Of a DNA stretch of 64,000 nt, positions 17,929 through 28,682 are shown one piece after another. The notes beneath the pieces were generated by a model that made no database searches, was not told the DNA's origin, and saw only the letters and a program-made list of their open reading frames with translations. Where the stretch lies: assembly GCF_014843005.1 (NCBI RefSeq), contig NZ_JACYXM010000006.1, forward strand, positions 442,757-506,756. Reading direction: 5' to 3'. The stretch's first letter is position 1; every line of letters starts with the position of its first letter. The position numbers were made by a program, and so were the translations under genes. Origin of the DNA: Rhodanobacter sp. DHG33 (lineage in GTDB: Bacteria; Pseudomonadota; Gammaproteobacteria; Xanthomonadales; Rhodanobacteraceae).

Positions 17929-18869
17929 GGGCGGCCGACTCCAGTGGCGGGACTACGGGTGGTCTGCCCGGGTGCCTGCATGGGTTGATTGGCGATAACG
18001 GAAGCGGGTGGCAGCGATGTTTGCGGTACGGTTGCTTGTTGTGGCGAGGGCGCGGTCGATGCGCCGTATGCCGGCGCGACGTTCAGATTTTCGCCCTGGT
18101 TTGGCAGGTTGCGGGCGGTCGTGTCCTGAACCTCGGCAGGCGGGGTCGACGAGTAGTCGTCGTCCACGCGGTATTCGGTGACCCAGAAACCCAGTGGGTT
18201 CTCGATGCGGCTCTGGTCGTCCATATCGAGATTGGTCTTGTAGGTGAACGACATCGTGGCGATCTTGTTGTCCAGCGGCTGCGTACTGCCCGATCGCTTG
18301 TCGTAGAGGCTGCGCTGGAAGCGCACCGTAGCGCCTTTGGGTGTCATGCCAGGCGCGCCACCGGTAAGCACGATGCTCAGCAACTTCACCCGGATCGCGG
18401 TGTCCTTGCCGTACTTCTTGTAGGGGCCGTCGGAGTTGGTCGACGAGTAGAGCCGTGTATAAGCGGCACTGACACCAGGCGACGACATGGTCTGCACGGT
18501 CGTCCAGTCGCCCAGGTTGAGCAAGGACAAGTCGTACGATTCGCGCGCCAGCACGAAGTGCGCGACATTGCTGCGATTGACGGCGTCGCTGGTGGTGATC
18601 CTCGCGTGGAGCGGATCGTCCGTGAGACGCGCGACGCTGCTGGTGCCCGTATAGGCATCGGCCATGACGAGGTAGGGCACTTTCTGCTTGAGCGGCAGCA
18701 TGTAGAAATAACCGCCGGCAAGGATGAGCGACATGCCGATTGCGCTGAATGCGACCATCCACGCGCGGCGTTCGCTGCGCTTGGCGAGATCGGCGATGGT
18801 CAGCTCGAAGTTGACCGACTTGCCGACTGCCTCGTCGATTTTCTGGCTGGAGGAGTTCTTCTTCAGCAT
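17925..18869 (-). CDS. virB8: VirB8 inner-membrane T4SS protein
   Basis: 314 aa from MLKKNSSSQKIDEAVG. A longer open frame upstream reads as unstructured Pro/Arg-rich sequence overlapping virB7 and is not credible. One membrane helix lies near residues 37-58, followed by a periplasmic VirB8 domain (VPYLVMADAYTGTSSVARL, YKKYGKDTAIRVKLLSIVL, NPLGFWVTEYRVDDDY). The last 70 residues are Pro/Gln/Thr-rich. The stop overlaps the virB9 start by 4 bases. Confidence 0.94.
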   Translation of the reverse strand: MLKKNSSSQKIDEAVGKSVNFELTIADLAKRSERRAWMVAFSAIGMSLILAGGYFYMLPLKQKVPYLVMADAYTGTSSVARLTDDPLHARITTSDAVNRSNVAHFVLARESYDLSLLNLGDWTTVQTMSSPGVSAAYTRLYSSTNSDGPYKKYGKDTAIRVKLLSIVLTGGAPGMTPKGATVRFQRSLYDKRSGSTQPLDNKIATMSFTYKTNLDMDDQSRIENPLGFWVTEYRVDDDYSSTPPAEVQDTTARNLPNQGENLNVAPAYGASTAPSPQQATVPQTSLPPASVIANQPMQAPGQTTRSPATGVGRP

Positions 18870-18912
18870 GGGCGAGATTCCCGCCCATTCGTAGTGGTGT
18901 TGGCAGGCATGG

Positions 18913-19389
18913 TCATTTCGTACCCGTTGTAGCCGTGGACGCGGTCGCAGGAGCGGGGGGCGCGGGCGATGCATCGTTGCCGCCGTGGACGACGGGGCCG
19001 ACTTCGATCTTCCGTGGACCGGCCGTGACGGAAACTCCCTGCGTCGCATAGATGGTGTTGAGCTGGGCCACGGCATCGTCGACATCCGTGGTGTGGATGT
19101 TGGCGACGGGCTGATAAAGCGTGACATCGAAGGGAAGCTGGTACGACAACTCCCGGCCCGAGTCCTTGGCCCAGCGCGCAAGCATCGTCTTGAGCGTTTC
19201 GTCCATCGGCGATGCGTAGAACACGTAGGCCGGATTCAATGGAATCTCGGTAGGCGTGCTCTGGAAATGATTGACGGGTTTCCACGGTCCGCTGAAGTTC
19301 TTGGCCGGTGGAGTAGTGCATGCGGCCAGTGCTGCAATGGCAAGCACCATGGCGCCCTTGCGGGGAAGTTTCAGTAGATCCTTGTCCAC
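18913..19389 (-). CDS. virB7: VirB7 lipoprotein with C-terminal N0 domain
   Basis: 158 aa from a GTG that gives a basic N-terminus (DKDLLKLPRKG) and lipobox LAAC with Cys24. An internal ATG at codon 14 would leave too short a signal. SGPWKPVNHFQSTPTEIPL is the VirB9-binding segment seen in Xanthomonas VirB7. The following domain (YASPMDETLKTMLARWAKDSG, LNTIYATQGVSV) is the N0 fold special to xanthomonad VirB7, absent from the short VirB7 of Agrobacterium. This is the clearest marker that the cluster is an X-type system. It is the first gene of the operon. Confidence 0.9.
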   Translation of the reverse strand: MDKDLLKLPRKGAMVLAIAALAACTTPPAKNFSGPWKPVNHFQSTPTEIPLNPAYVFYASPMDETLKTMLARWAKDSGRELSYQLPFDVTLYQPVANIHTTDVDDAVAQLNTIYATQGVSVTAGPRKIEVGPVVHGGNDASPAPPAPATASTATTGTK

Positions 19390-20401
19390 GATTGATCCGC
19401 TGGTTGAAGGTGAATGAGGATGTTTCGAACGTGGCTGGGATGTTGCGTTGCCGATGTCACATGGGCATGACAAGGCGCCATGGCTGGCGTCTGTGTTTGA
19501 AACGGGAGTTTGTCCGGAGAGACGCGTGCATCCGTTGCCGGAGTAGTGCCGTCGTCGCGATGAGGGGTTTTGTCCTGGCACTGCGGTATCCATTTCGTAC
19601 ATCCAGCCTGGAAGAATCCAAACTCGATGGCATGCAGAAAACCGACGCACTCAGTGCGTCGTTCGAGTACGTGCCAATCTGGGTCAGCTAACGAAGCCCC
19701 TGATGACAAATGAAACCTGCTGCCCCTACAGCAGATGCCATTCTGCGTACCTGTATTTCGGGTACATCCCAAAACTATGCGATGCGCATGTTAGGACACG
19801 GATGAACCGAGTCCTGTAGGAAGTTCGCGGCAATGTATACCGGCATGAGCTGACGGTATGTAGGCCATTGCCTACATGGTTGTGACACACCAAGTTTCGA
19901 ATGCCATTTTGCCAACGAGGTCACGCAACCTATGCTTGGATCTTGCAAATGCGCATGGAGTTTTCATCGAAACATCTACGTTGCCCGACATGAAAGTAAG
20001 CCGGGTGAGAGATGATGTTGCCGGCAAGTTACAGGCAAGCCCATCGTGCGAGGGGGCGAATTACAAGCGTCACTTGTTCGCGTAGGTTGGCGAGCTTGGT
20101 GGGTCCGAATCGCTAGTGCGCTCTTTTCTTTTGAGGTGCCTGTTGATCGGTTGTTGCCGCGCGATTCGAGCGGGATGCGGAGAGCAGCTGGCGCCAGGCA
20201 GACGCGATGCGTCGAGCACGCGCATGGTCACCTGGTATGGCAGCGCGGCCGGTTGTACCGGAACGCCGACAGGGCGCTGGATATCGGCGACTTCGCCGGC
20301 GAGCGATGCGGCCATCGACTCCGCCGGCAAGGCATCCGAGCGCATCGGCAAGCTGCTGGGCGAGCCGGCTCCATGCGCTGATGCAAACCGGTTGTCTGCA
20401 C
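19390..20401. other. About 1 kb with no convincing gene, upstream of virB7
   Basis: No open frame here shows a domain, signal peptide or consistent start. The part next to virB7 (about 19390-19900) is visibly more AT-rich than the core genome and should contain the T4SS promoter. An 8-bp perfect palindrome lies at 19858-19877. The part from 20050 to 20400 is GC-rich again and may be decayed coding sequence leading into the terminase-like tail. Confidence 0.6.
19858..19877. promoter_or_regulatory. Perfect palindrome ATGTAGGC-N4-GCCTACAT, possible operator
   Basis: An 8+4+8 perfect inverted repeat lies about 470 bases upstream of virB7, in the AT-rich non-coding stretch. The form suits a dimeric regulator, or a short RNA hairpin. 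No promoter boxes around it could be assigned with confidence. Confidence 0.35.
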
Positions 20402-20602
20402 ATGCCTGACACGCTGCCGCAGGGGCTGGCGAAGACGCTCCGCCGCGAGATGCAGGATTTTCGGGTGGGCTATACCGCTATCGGTAATGCCACGTTCGGC
20501 GCACGCGAGGGTGCGCACGACGACTTGATCCTGGCTGTGGCGCTAGCGGTGTACGGGCTGGATGACGGGCGGCGCGTTGTCGTGGAGCCGTTGAGGCTGT
20601 GA
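20402..20602 (+). pseudogene. 3' remnant of a terminase-large-subunit-like gene
   Basis: About 66 codons from an in-frame ATG. The stretch LRREMQDFRVGYTAIGNATF and then REGAHDDLILAVALAVYGLD is the C-terminal nuclease end of phage terminase large subunits (HDDL followed by an Ala/Leu helix). No upstream ATPase part is present in any frame, so this is a truncated tail. Its stop lies 4 bases from the stop of the convergent minus-strand gene. A related shorter tail occurs at 21441-21506. Confidence 0.6.
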
Positions 20603-20606
20603 CTGC

Positions 20607-20975
20607 TCACGTCTCGGGAACCTTGCTACGCCATGTCTTTGTCTCAATCAACACGGCCGTGTTCTTTGCATCCGAACTCCAAAATGGCTTACTTTTGTGC
20701 CAGTAGAAGAAATGGGCAGTACGCCCTCCCGAGAGCTCTTTCTTTGCAGAGTTGCCCTTGCGGGTATAGATGATGACTAGGTCACCAGCCTTTACTGTTG
20801 TGTCTGGAAACCAGTACGCATCTTTGCTCCCAGAGGTCGGTGAAGTCCCGCTGGCCCCCCTTTTTGAACGAAGGACGACATAGTTTCCAATATCCACGTC
20901 GTCAAGGGCGTGCAAGACCAGGCGCTCCTCTTCAAGGTTCCCCGCTTCACCAAATGACTTGATCTCGAGCTTCAT
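20607..20975 (-). CDS. Hypothetical protein, possibly lamin-tail-like beta fold
   Basis: 122 aa, unrecognised family. It is soluble, with no signal peptide. IGNYVVLRSKRG, YWFPDTTVKAGDLVIIYTRKG and FFYWHKSKPFWSSDAKNTAVL have the spacing and hydrophobic pattern of a small beta-sandwich, recalling the lamin tail domain (polar loop, GD.viiyt, then W..D.A.L). That is a weak structural analogy. The start overlaps the upstream membrane gene's stop by 4 bases, so the two are a translational pair. Base composition is clearly lower in GC than the surrounding core genes, suggesting recent acquisition. Confidence 0.6.
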   Translation of the reverse strand: MKLEIKSFGEAGNLEEERLVLHALDDVDIGNYVVLRSKRGASGTSPTSGSKDAYWFPDTTVKAGDLVIIYTRKGNSAKKELSGGRTAHFFYWHKSKPFWSSDAKNTAVLIETKTWRSKVPET

Positions 20976-21385
20976 TTATTGCTCCGCTTTGATTGGACGC
21001 TAGCGCCAAGCAGGCCTAGGCCCGCCACAAGCACAAGAGCAAACTCCTGCCAACGCCCCCACACCGTTGGCAGAAAGCCAAGAACGAGGCAGCCGACTCC
21101 CAGCAGGGTTGACTGCAAAGCATCAAGCGATGTGTATCGCTTTTGAGCCGACTGGGCTTCGATCAATAACTCACGCGTGGAGTGAAAATCGGATCGAAGC
21201 CGCTTGAGGCTTTCGATCTCTTGCTCCGCTCCATAGAGCCGATCGATTAGGAGCTTCTGAACGCCAGGTTGGCGCAACTCCTCCGACGTGAGCCTAAGCT
21301 CAACTCCGGAAAGGGCTCGCTTTGCGGATGTATCCGCCTCAACGCGCACCGCGCCACTGTCATCTGGCACTTCCATCTGACTCAT
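20972..21385 (-). CDS. Hypothetical coiled-coil membrane protein
   Basis: 137 aa, unrecognised. The N-terminal half is charged, with a helical coiled-coil stretch (LLIDRLYGAEQEIESLKRLRSDF). Two hydrophobic segments follow near the C-terminus (TLLGVGCLVLGFLPTVWG and EFALVLVAGLGLLGASV), ending in a basic tail (SKRSNK). It has no signal peptide, so a membrane-anchored cytoplasmic domain is likely. SD GAGGGGG precedes the ATG. It overlaps the next gene by 4 bases. The two-gene unit is bracketed by two terminase-like tails. Confidence 0.65.
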   Translation of the reverse strand: MSQMEVPDDSGAVRVEADTSAKRALSGVELRLTSEELRQPGVQKLLIDRLYGAEQEIESLKRLRSDFHSTRELLIEAQSAQKRYTSLDALQSTLLGVGCLVLGFLPTVWGRWQEFALVLVAGLGLLGASVQSKRSNK

Positions 21386-21440
21386 GAGTCCCCCTCAATT
21401 CCCAGCTAGCGAATCCACCATAAGCCAAATCTCATCAGAC

Positions 21441-21506
21441 ATGCTGGCGGTCTACGGGCTAGACAGCAAGCACGAGTTCATCATGGGGCCGTTGCGGGTG
21501 GAATAG
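21441..21506 (+). pseudogene. Second, shorter terminase-like 3' tail
   Basis: 22 codons encoding MLAVYGLDSKHEFIMGPLRV and one further residue, matching the end of the remnant at 20402-20602 (LAVYGLD, then EPLR before the stop). Seventeen of the first twenty DNA bases of the shared segment agree. Its stop lies 4 bases from the stop of the convergent zinc-ribbon gene, the same geometry as the first copy. Confidence 0.5.
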
Positions 21507-21509
21507 GGG

Positions 21510-21941
21510 CTAAGTTCGTCGGTACGTCAAGTTATGGTCGTACTCAGTTTTGCATTCTGGGCATATCGTCGGATTGGTGACGAAACTAGACATCGATAAA
21601 TGCCTTAGCTTGTGGTCGGACTCCCAGCATCGCATGCAATATGGATCGCCAATGGGTTTGCCGCTCTCCCCCATGTCGTAATAGGCGCTATCGGCGCGAA
21701 CCACGCTGGCTTTCATCTCCAATGCACCATTCAGGCGTGTGATCTCGTCCTGTAGTTCAACGGCCGCTTCCTGGGCAGAAGCAAGAGCGGCACGTGCATC
21801 GGCAAGGGAGGTCATCATTTCGGCAGCTTTGAGCTTGAGTTCCGCGACTGCATAGGCAGTGTTAGCAGACGCGAGTGCCTTCGCCAGATCGGTTGCTGCT
21901 TTGAGCCCGTTCATAGCAGCGGTAAGTTCTGCGATTGCCAT
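21510..21941 (-). CDS. Hypothetical coiled-coil protein with C-terminal zinc ribbon
   Basis: 143 aa. Residues 1-85 are an Ala-rich helical coiled coil (LTAAMNGLKAATDLAKALAS, VELQDEITRLNGALEMKAS). The C-terminal 45 residues have two CxxC pairs (YCMRCW and ICPEC) separated by about 25 residues, a zinc-ribbon pattern. Such proteins occur in prophages and accessory regions with no known role. The neighbour to the right is the tRNA-Val terminator. Confidence 0.65.
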   Translation of the reverse strand: MAIAELTAAMNGLKAATDLAKALASANTAYAVAELKLKAAEMMTSLADARAALASAQEAAVELQDEITRLNGALEMKASVVRADSAYYDMGESGKPIGDPYCMRCWESDHKLRHLSMSSFVTNPTICPECKTEYDHNLTYRRT

Positions 21942-22010
21942 TCTCGACCCTCCTCATGGTGGGGCGAGCATATCCAGAAATTTCCTTTCCACGTATTTTT
22001 TCACGCAACG

Positions 22011-22036
22011 AAAAAGGCCACCCTGTTGGGTGGCCT
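22011..22036 (-). terminator. Rho-independent terminator of the tRNA-Val
   Basis: A 9-bp perfect stem (AGGCCACCC / GGGTGGCCT) with a 4-nt loop is followed by TTTT on the minus strand, 17 bases past the tRNA 3' end. It also separates the tRNA from the zinc-ribbon gene. Confidence 0.85.
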
Positions 22037-22052
22037 AAGTCGTTGAATCTAG

Positions 22053-22127
22053 TGGTGGGCGGTACAAGGATCGAACTTGTGACACCTGCCGTGTGAAGGC
22101 AGTGCTCTACCGCTGAGCTAACCGCCC
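22053..22127 (-). tRNA. tRNA-Val (anticodon CAC)
   Basis: 75 nt including an encoded CCA. Acceptor stem GGGCGGT pairs with ACCGCCC; D arm GCTC-AGCGGTA-GAGC; anticodon arm CTGCC-TTCACAC-GGCAG with anticodon CAC; T arm ACAAG-TTCGATC-CTTGT. The 3' end points toward the patchwork region and the T4SS cluster, the orientation expected if an island integrated here. Confidence 0.95.
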
Positions 22128-22226
22128 GCCGGAAGCGCGCAAATATACGGGGTGAGGGCGGTCAGGTCAACCATTGCGAAGCTGTCGCGTAAAATGCCTG
22201 GTCTCCCCGATAACCGGACCAGCCTC

Positions 22227-22559
22227 ATGCCACACGACCTTTCCCACGCCCTGCAGGCGTTGCAGCAGTTCCAGTTGACGCCATGGAAGGCGGTCGGCCT
22301 GCTGGGTTCGGTGATGTTCACCAGCCGCTGGTTCGTGCAGCTCTACTACACGCGCAAGCTGAAACGGGTGGTGATGCCGCTGTCGTTCTGGTGGCTCTCG
22401 GTGGTTGGCAGCGCGTTGCTGTTGGGATACTTCACCATCGGCAAGAACGATTCGGTGGGCATCATCTCGAATTTCTTCCCCGCCTTCGTCTCGGTCTACA
22501 ACCTCGTGGTGCACCTGCGCCACCACAAGAACAACGTCACGGGCGACGAGATCGCCTGA
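22227..22559 (+). CDS. Lipid-A-disaccharide-synthase N-terminal-domain membrane protein
   Basis: 110 aa, three or four membrane segments. TPWKAVGLLGSVMFTSRWFV, QLYYTRKLKR and MPLSFWWLSVVGSALLLGYF are hallmarks of the stand-alone LAB_N family, small inner-membrane proteins often found with glycosyltransferases. YFTIGKNDSVGIISNFFPAF follows. No catalytic LpxB part is present. The ATG at MPHDLSH was chosen because the frame upstream lacks a hydrophobic start. It converges on metH. Confidence 0.8.
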   Translation: MPHDLSHALQALQQFQLTPWKAVGLLGSVMFTSRWFVQLYYTRKLKRVVMPLSFWWLSVVGSALLLGYFTIGKNDSVGIISNFFPAFVSVYNLVVHLRHHKNNVTGDEIA

Positions 22560-22565
22560 CGGCGA

Positions 22566-25243
<2,678 letters not shown>

Positions 25244-25244
<1 letters not shown>

Positions 25245-26326
25245 CAGGCGGCTTCCTGCTGTTCGCCCGGGAGTGCACGCGGCGCGTATTCGCGCACGGC
25301 TTCGGCAATGGCCTTGATGTGCGCCGGCGTAGTGCCGCAGCAGCCGCCGACGAGGTTGAGCAGGCCGTCGCGGGCGAAGCTGCGGATCACGCTGGCCATC
25401 TGTTCGGGGGTCTCGTCGTATTCGGCGAAGGCGTTGGGCAGGCCGGCATTGGGATGCGTGCTGACGCTGCACTCGGCGGTGTCGGCGAGGGTCTGGATGT
25501 GGGGGCGCAGGTCGGCGGCACCGAGCGCGCAGTTCAACCCGACCGAGAGCGGCCGCGCATGGCGCACGGAATACCAGAACGCCTCGGCGGTCTGGCCGGA
25601 AAGCGTGCGACCGGAGCGATCAGTGATGGTGCCGGAGATCATCAGCGGCACGCGCGCACCACGCTCGCGGAACAGTTCGGAGAGCGCGTACAGCGCGGCC
25701 TTGGCGTTCAGTGTGTCGAAGATGGTCTCGACCATGATGATGTCCGCGCCGCCATCGATCAGACCAGCGGCGGACTCGCGGTAGTTGGTTGCCAGTTCCT
25801 CGAACGTGACGTTGCGGAAGCCGGGGTCGTTGACGTCGGGCGACAACGAGGCGGTGCGGCTGGTCGGGCCGAGTACGCCGATCACGAAACGCGGCTTGTT
25901 CGGTGTCAGTGCGGTGAACTTGTCGCAGGCCGCACGCGCCAGCCTGGCGCCTTCGAGGTTGAGCTCGTGCGCGAGATGTTCCAGGTGGTAGTCGGCCTGG
26001 CTGATGCGGGTGGAATTGAAGGTGTTGGTTTCCACCAGGTCCGCGCCGGCTTCGAGATACGCCTCGTGCACGCCGCGGATGATCGCCGGCTGGGTCAGCG
26101 TGAGCAGGTCGTTGTTGCCCTTGAGGTCGCAGCCAGGGTGGTCGTGGTGATGCGCGTGCGCGCCGTCGTGGCCGTGTTCGAAACGTTCGCCGCGGAAGCC
26201 GGCTTCGTCTAGCCGGTGGCCTTGCAGCATGGTGCCCATGCCGCCGTCGAGAATCAGGATGCGTTCGGCGAGTGCGCGTTCGAGCAAGGCGACGCGTTCG
26301 GGATGCAGCCAGGGCAGGGCGCTCAT
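25244..26326 (-). CDS. metH: Methionine synthase, N-terminal homocysteine methyltransferase part
   Basis: 360 aa. A stand-alone homocysteine S-methyltransferase domain: [12 protein letters not shown] near the start, [11 protein letters not shown] with the NT motif, and the zinc ligands GLNCALGA and [14 protein letters not shown]. In many bacteria this is fused to the folate/B12 part as one ~1,200-aa protein; splitting into two genes is typical of Xanthomonadales. A His-rich loop ([13 protein letters not shown]) lies near residue 50. It follows the ArsR/methyltransferase gene by 10 bases, so the three form one operon. Confidence 0.95.
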
Positions 26327-26336
26327 CGGTGGTTTC

Positions 26337-27263
26337 TCACTTCTTCTGCGCGAGCAGGCTGATGACTTCGAAATGCGGGGCCTTGCGCTCGCGGCTGATG
26401 CGGTCGCAGCTGAGCACCTGCAGCCCGGCGGTGCTGGCGTAGTCGCGCAGTTCCGCCTCGGTGAAACCGAGGTTGCGGTGGTCGAACGGCTCCACCGCCG
26501 TGCGGTGATCGTGCTTGCCCAACGTCACCGCGAGCAGGCGGCCGCCGGGGCGCAGCAGGCGTGCGGCTTCGGCCACGGTCTGTGCGGGGCGTTCGGCATA
26601 GGTGAGGGCGTGCAGCATCAGCACCAGGTCGAAGCGGCGCTCGCCGAGTTCCAGTGCGTGCATGTCGCCCTCGCGCACTTCGACGTTGGGAAAGGCTCGC
26701 AGGCGTTTCGCCGCGGCCTCGACCACGCGCTCGCTGGAATCCACGCAGACGATGGAGTGCGCGTGCGGCGCCAGCAGCTCGGCGGTGATGCCGTCGCCGG
26801 AGGCGATGTCGAGCACGTCGCCCGTACCCAGCAATTGCAGCAGCGCGCGGGCCAGCGTTTCCCAGGTGCGGCCGGGCGAGTAATGGCGTTCCATGTCGCC
26901 GGCCACGGTGTCGGCCCAGCCTTCGGCGCGGGCGCGGTTGGCGAGCACGGCGGGCAGGCGGTCGGCGTCCTCGCGCAGCAGGGCGTCGTCGATGTTCTCG
27001 CGCAGCGAGGCGATCAGGGCGTGCTGGTGTTCGTCGCCTTCGCCGTTGGCGCGGTAGTAGGCGGACACGCCGGCGCGGCGGTCGCGCACCAGCCCGGCTT
27101 CCTTCAGCTTGGCGAGGTGGGTGGAGACGCGCGGTTGCGCCAGATGCAGTACCGCGGCCAGTTCGGCCACGGTGAGTTCCTCGCCTTCCAGCAAGGCGAG
27201 CAGGCGCACGCGGGTGGGGTCCGCCAGCAGGCGCAAGATGCTGGACGCGGTGGCCAGATCCAT
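26337..27263 (-). CDS. ArsR-family regulator fused to a SAM-dependent methyltransferase, SahR-like
   Basis: 308 aa. Residues 1-90 are an ArsR-type winged helix ([40 protein letters not shown]). Residues 140-300 are a class I methyltransferase fold ([46 protein letters not shown]). This fusion resembles SahR, a proteobacterial repressor of methionine/SAH-cycle genes that senses S-adenosylhomocysteine. Its place as first gene of the metH operon fits. A palindrome just upstream of its start could be its own operator. The specific SahR name is inference from architecture and context. Confidence 0.8.
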   Translation of the reverse strand: MDLATASSILRLLADPTRVRLLALLEGEELTVAELAAVLHLAQPRVSTHLAKLKEAGLVRDRRAGVSAYYRANGEGDEHQHALIASLRENIDDALLREDADRLPAVLANRARAEGWADTVAGDMERHYSPGRTWETLARALLQLLGTGDVLDIASGDGITAELLAPHAHSIVCVDSSERVVEAAAKRLRAFPNVEVREGDMHALELGERRFDLVLMLHALTYAERPAQTVAEAARLLRPGGRLLAVTLGKHDHRTAVEPFDHRNLGFTEAELRDYASTAGLQVLSCDRISRERKAPHFEVISLLAQKK

Positions 27264-27275
27264 GCGTTATCCCTA

Positions 27276-27285
27276 TATCGCGATA
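27276..27285. promoter_or_regulatory. Palindrome TATCGCGATA upstream of the metH operon, possible ArsR/SahR operator
   Basis: A perfect 10-bp palindrome begins 13 bases upstream of the ArsR/methyltransferase ATG, inside a wider TTATC-N10-GATAA inverted repeat (27267-27286). Its place in the 5' leader fits autoregulation by the SahR-like protein. The match to a known SahR motif could not be verified here. Confidence 0.45.
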
Positions 27286-27432
27286 AAGAGATGCGAAGTC
27301 TGGGCCGTGGCTTGCCGCGCGTCAAGCGTTACCGGCATTCCGTCCATCCGGCGCTGCATTGTTGCGCTTGCACAAGGTTCTTCGAGCGGTCTCGCTAAAA
27401 TGGTGGGATTTCTTCTCCCATCGGAGTCCCCC

Positions 27433-28593
<1,161 letters not shown>

Positions 28594-28623
28594 ACGCCCG
28601 GGCAGGCCCACGGACCCGGAATG

Positions 28624-28653
28624 AAAAAGCCCCGGCTCGCGCCGGGGCTTTTT
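28624..28653. terminator. Bidirectional terminator between the acyl-CoA dehydrogenase and the RND pump
   Basis: AAAAAGCCCCGGC, a short loop and GCCGGGGCTTTTT form a strong hairpin with A and T runs on both flanks. It can end transcripts arriving from either convergent gene. Confidence 0.9.
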
Positions 28654-28682
28654 GTCGGGCGCCGTCCATGGCGCGAGGTCTT

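Noticed and set aside
82..19389. Conjugative transfer system
   Set aside because: No relaxase, oriT or replication genes in view, while both effectors carry VirD4-docking tags and have immunity partners.
19876..20085. Short open frame upstream of the terminase-like remnant
   Set aside because: No convincing ribosome site, domain or conserved feature.
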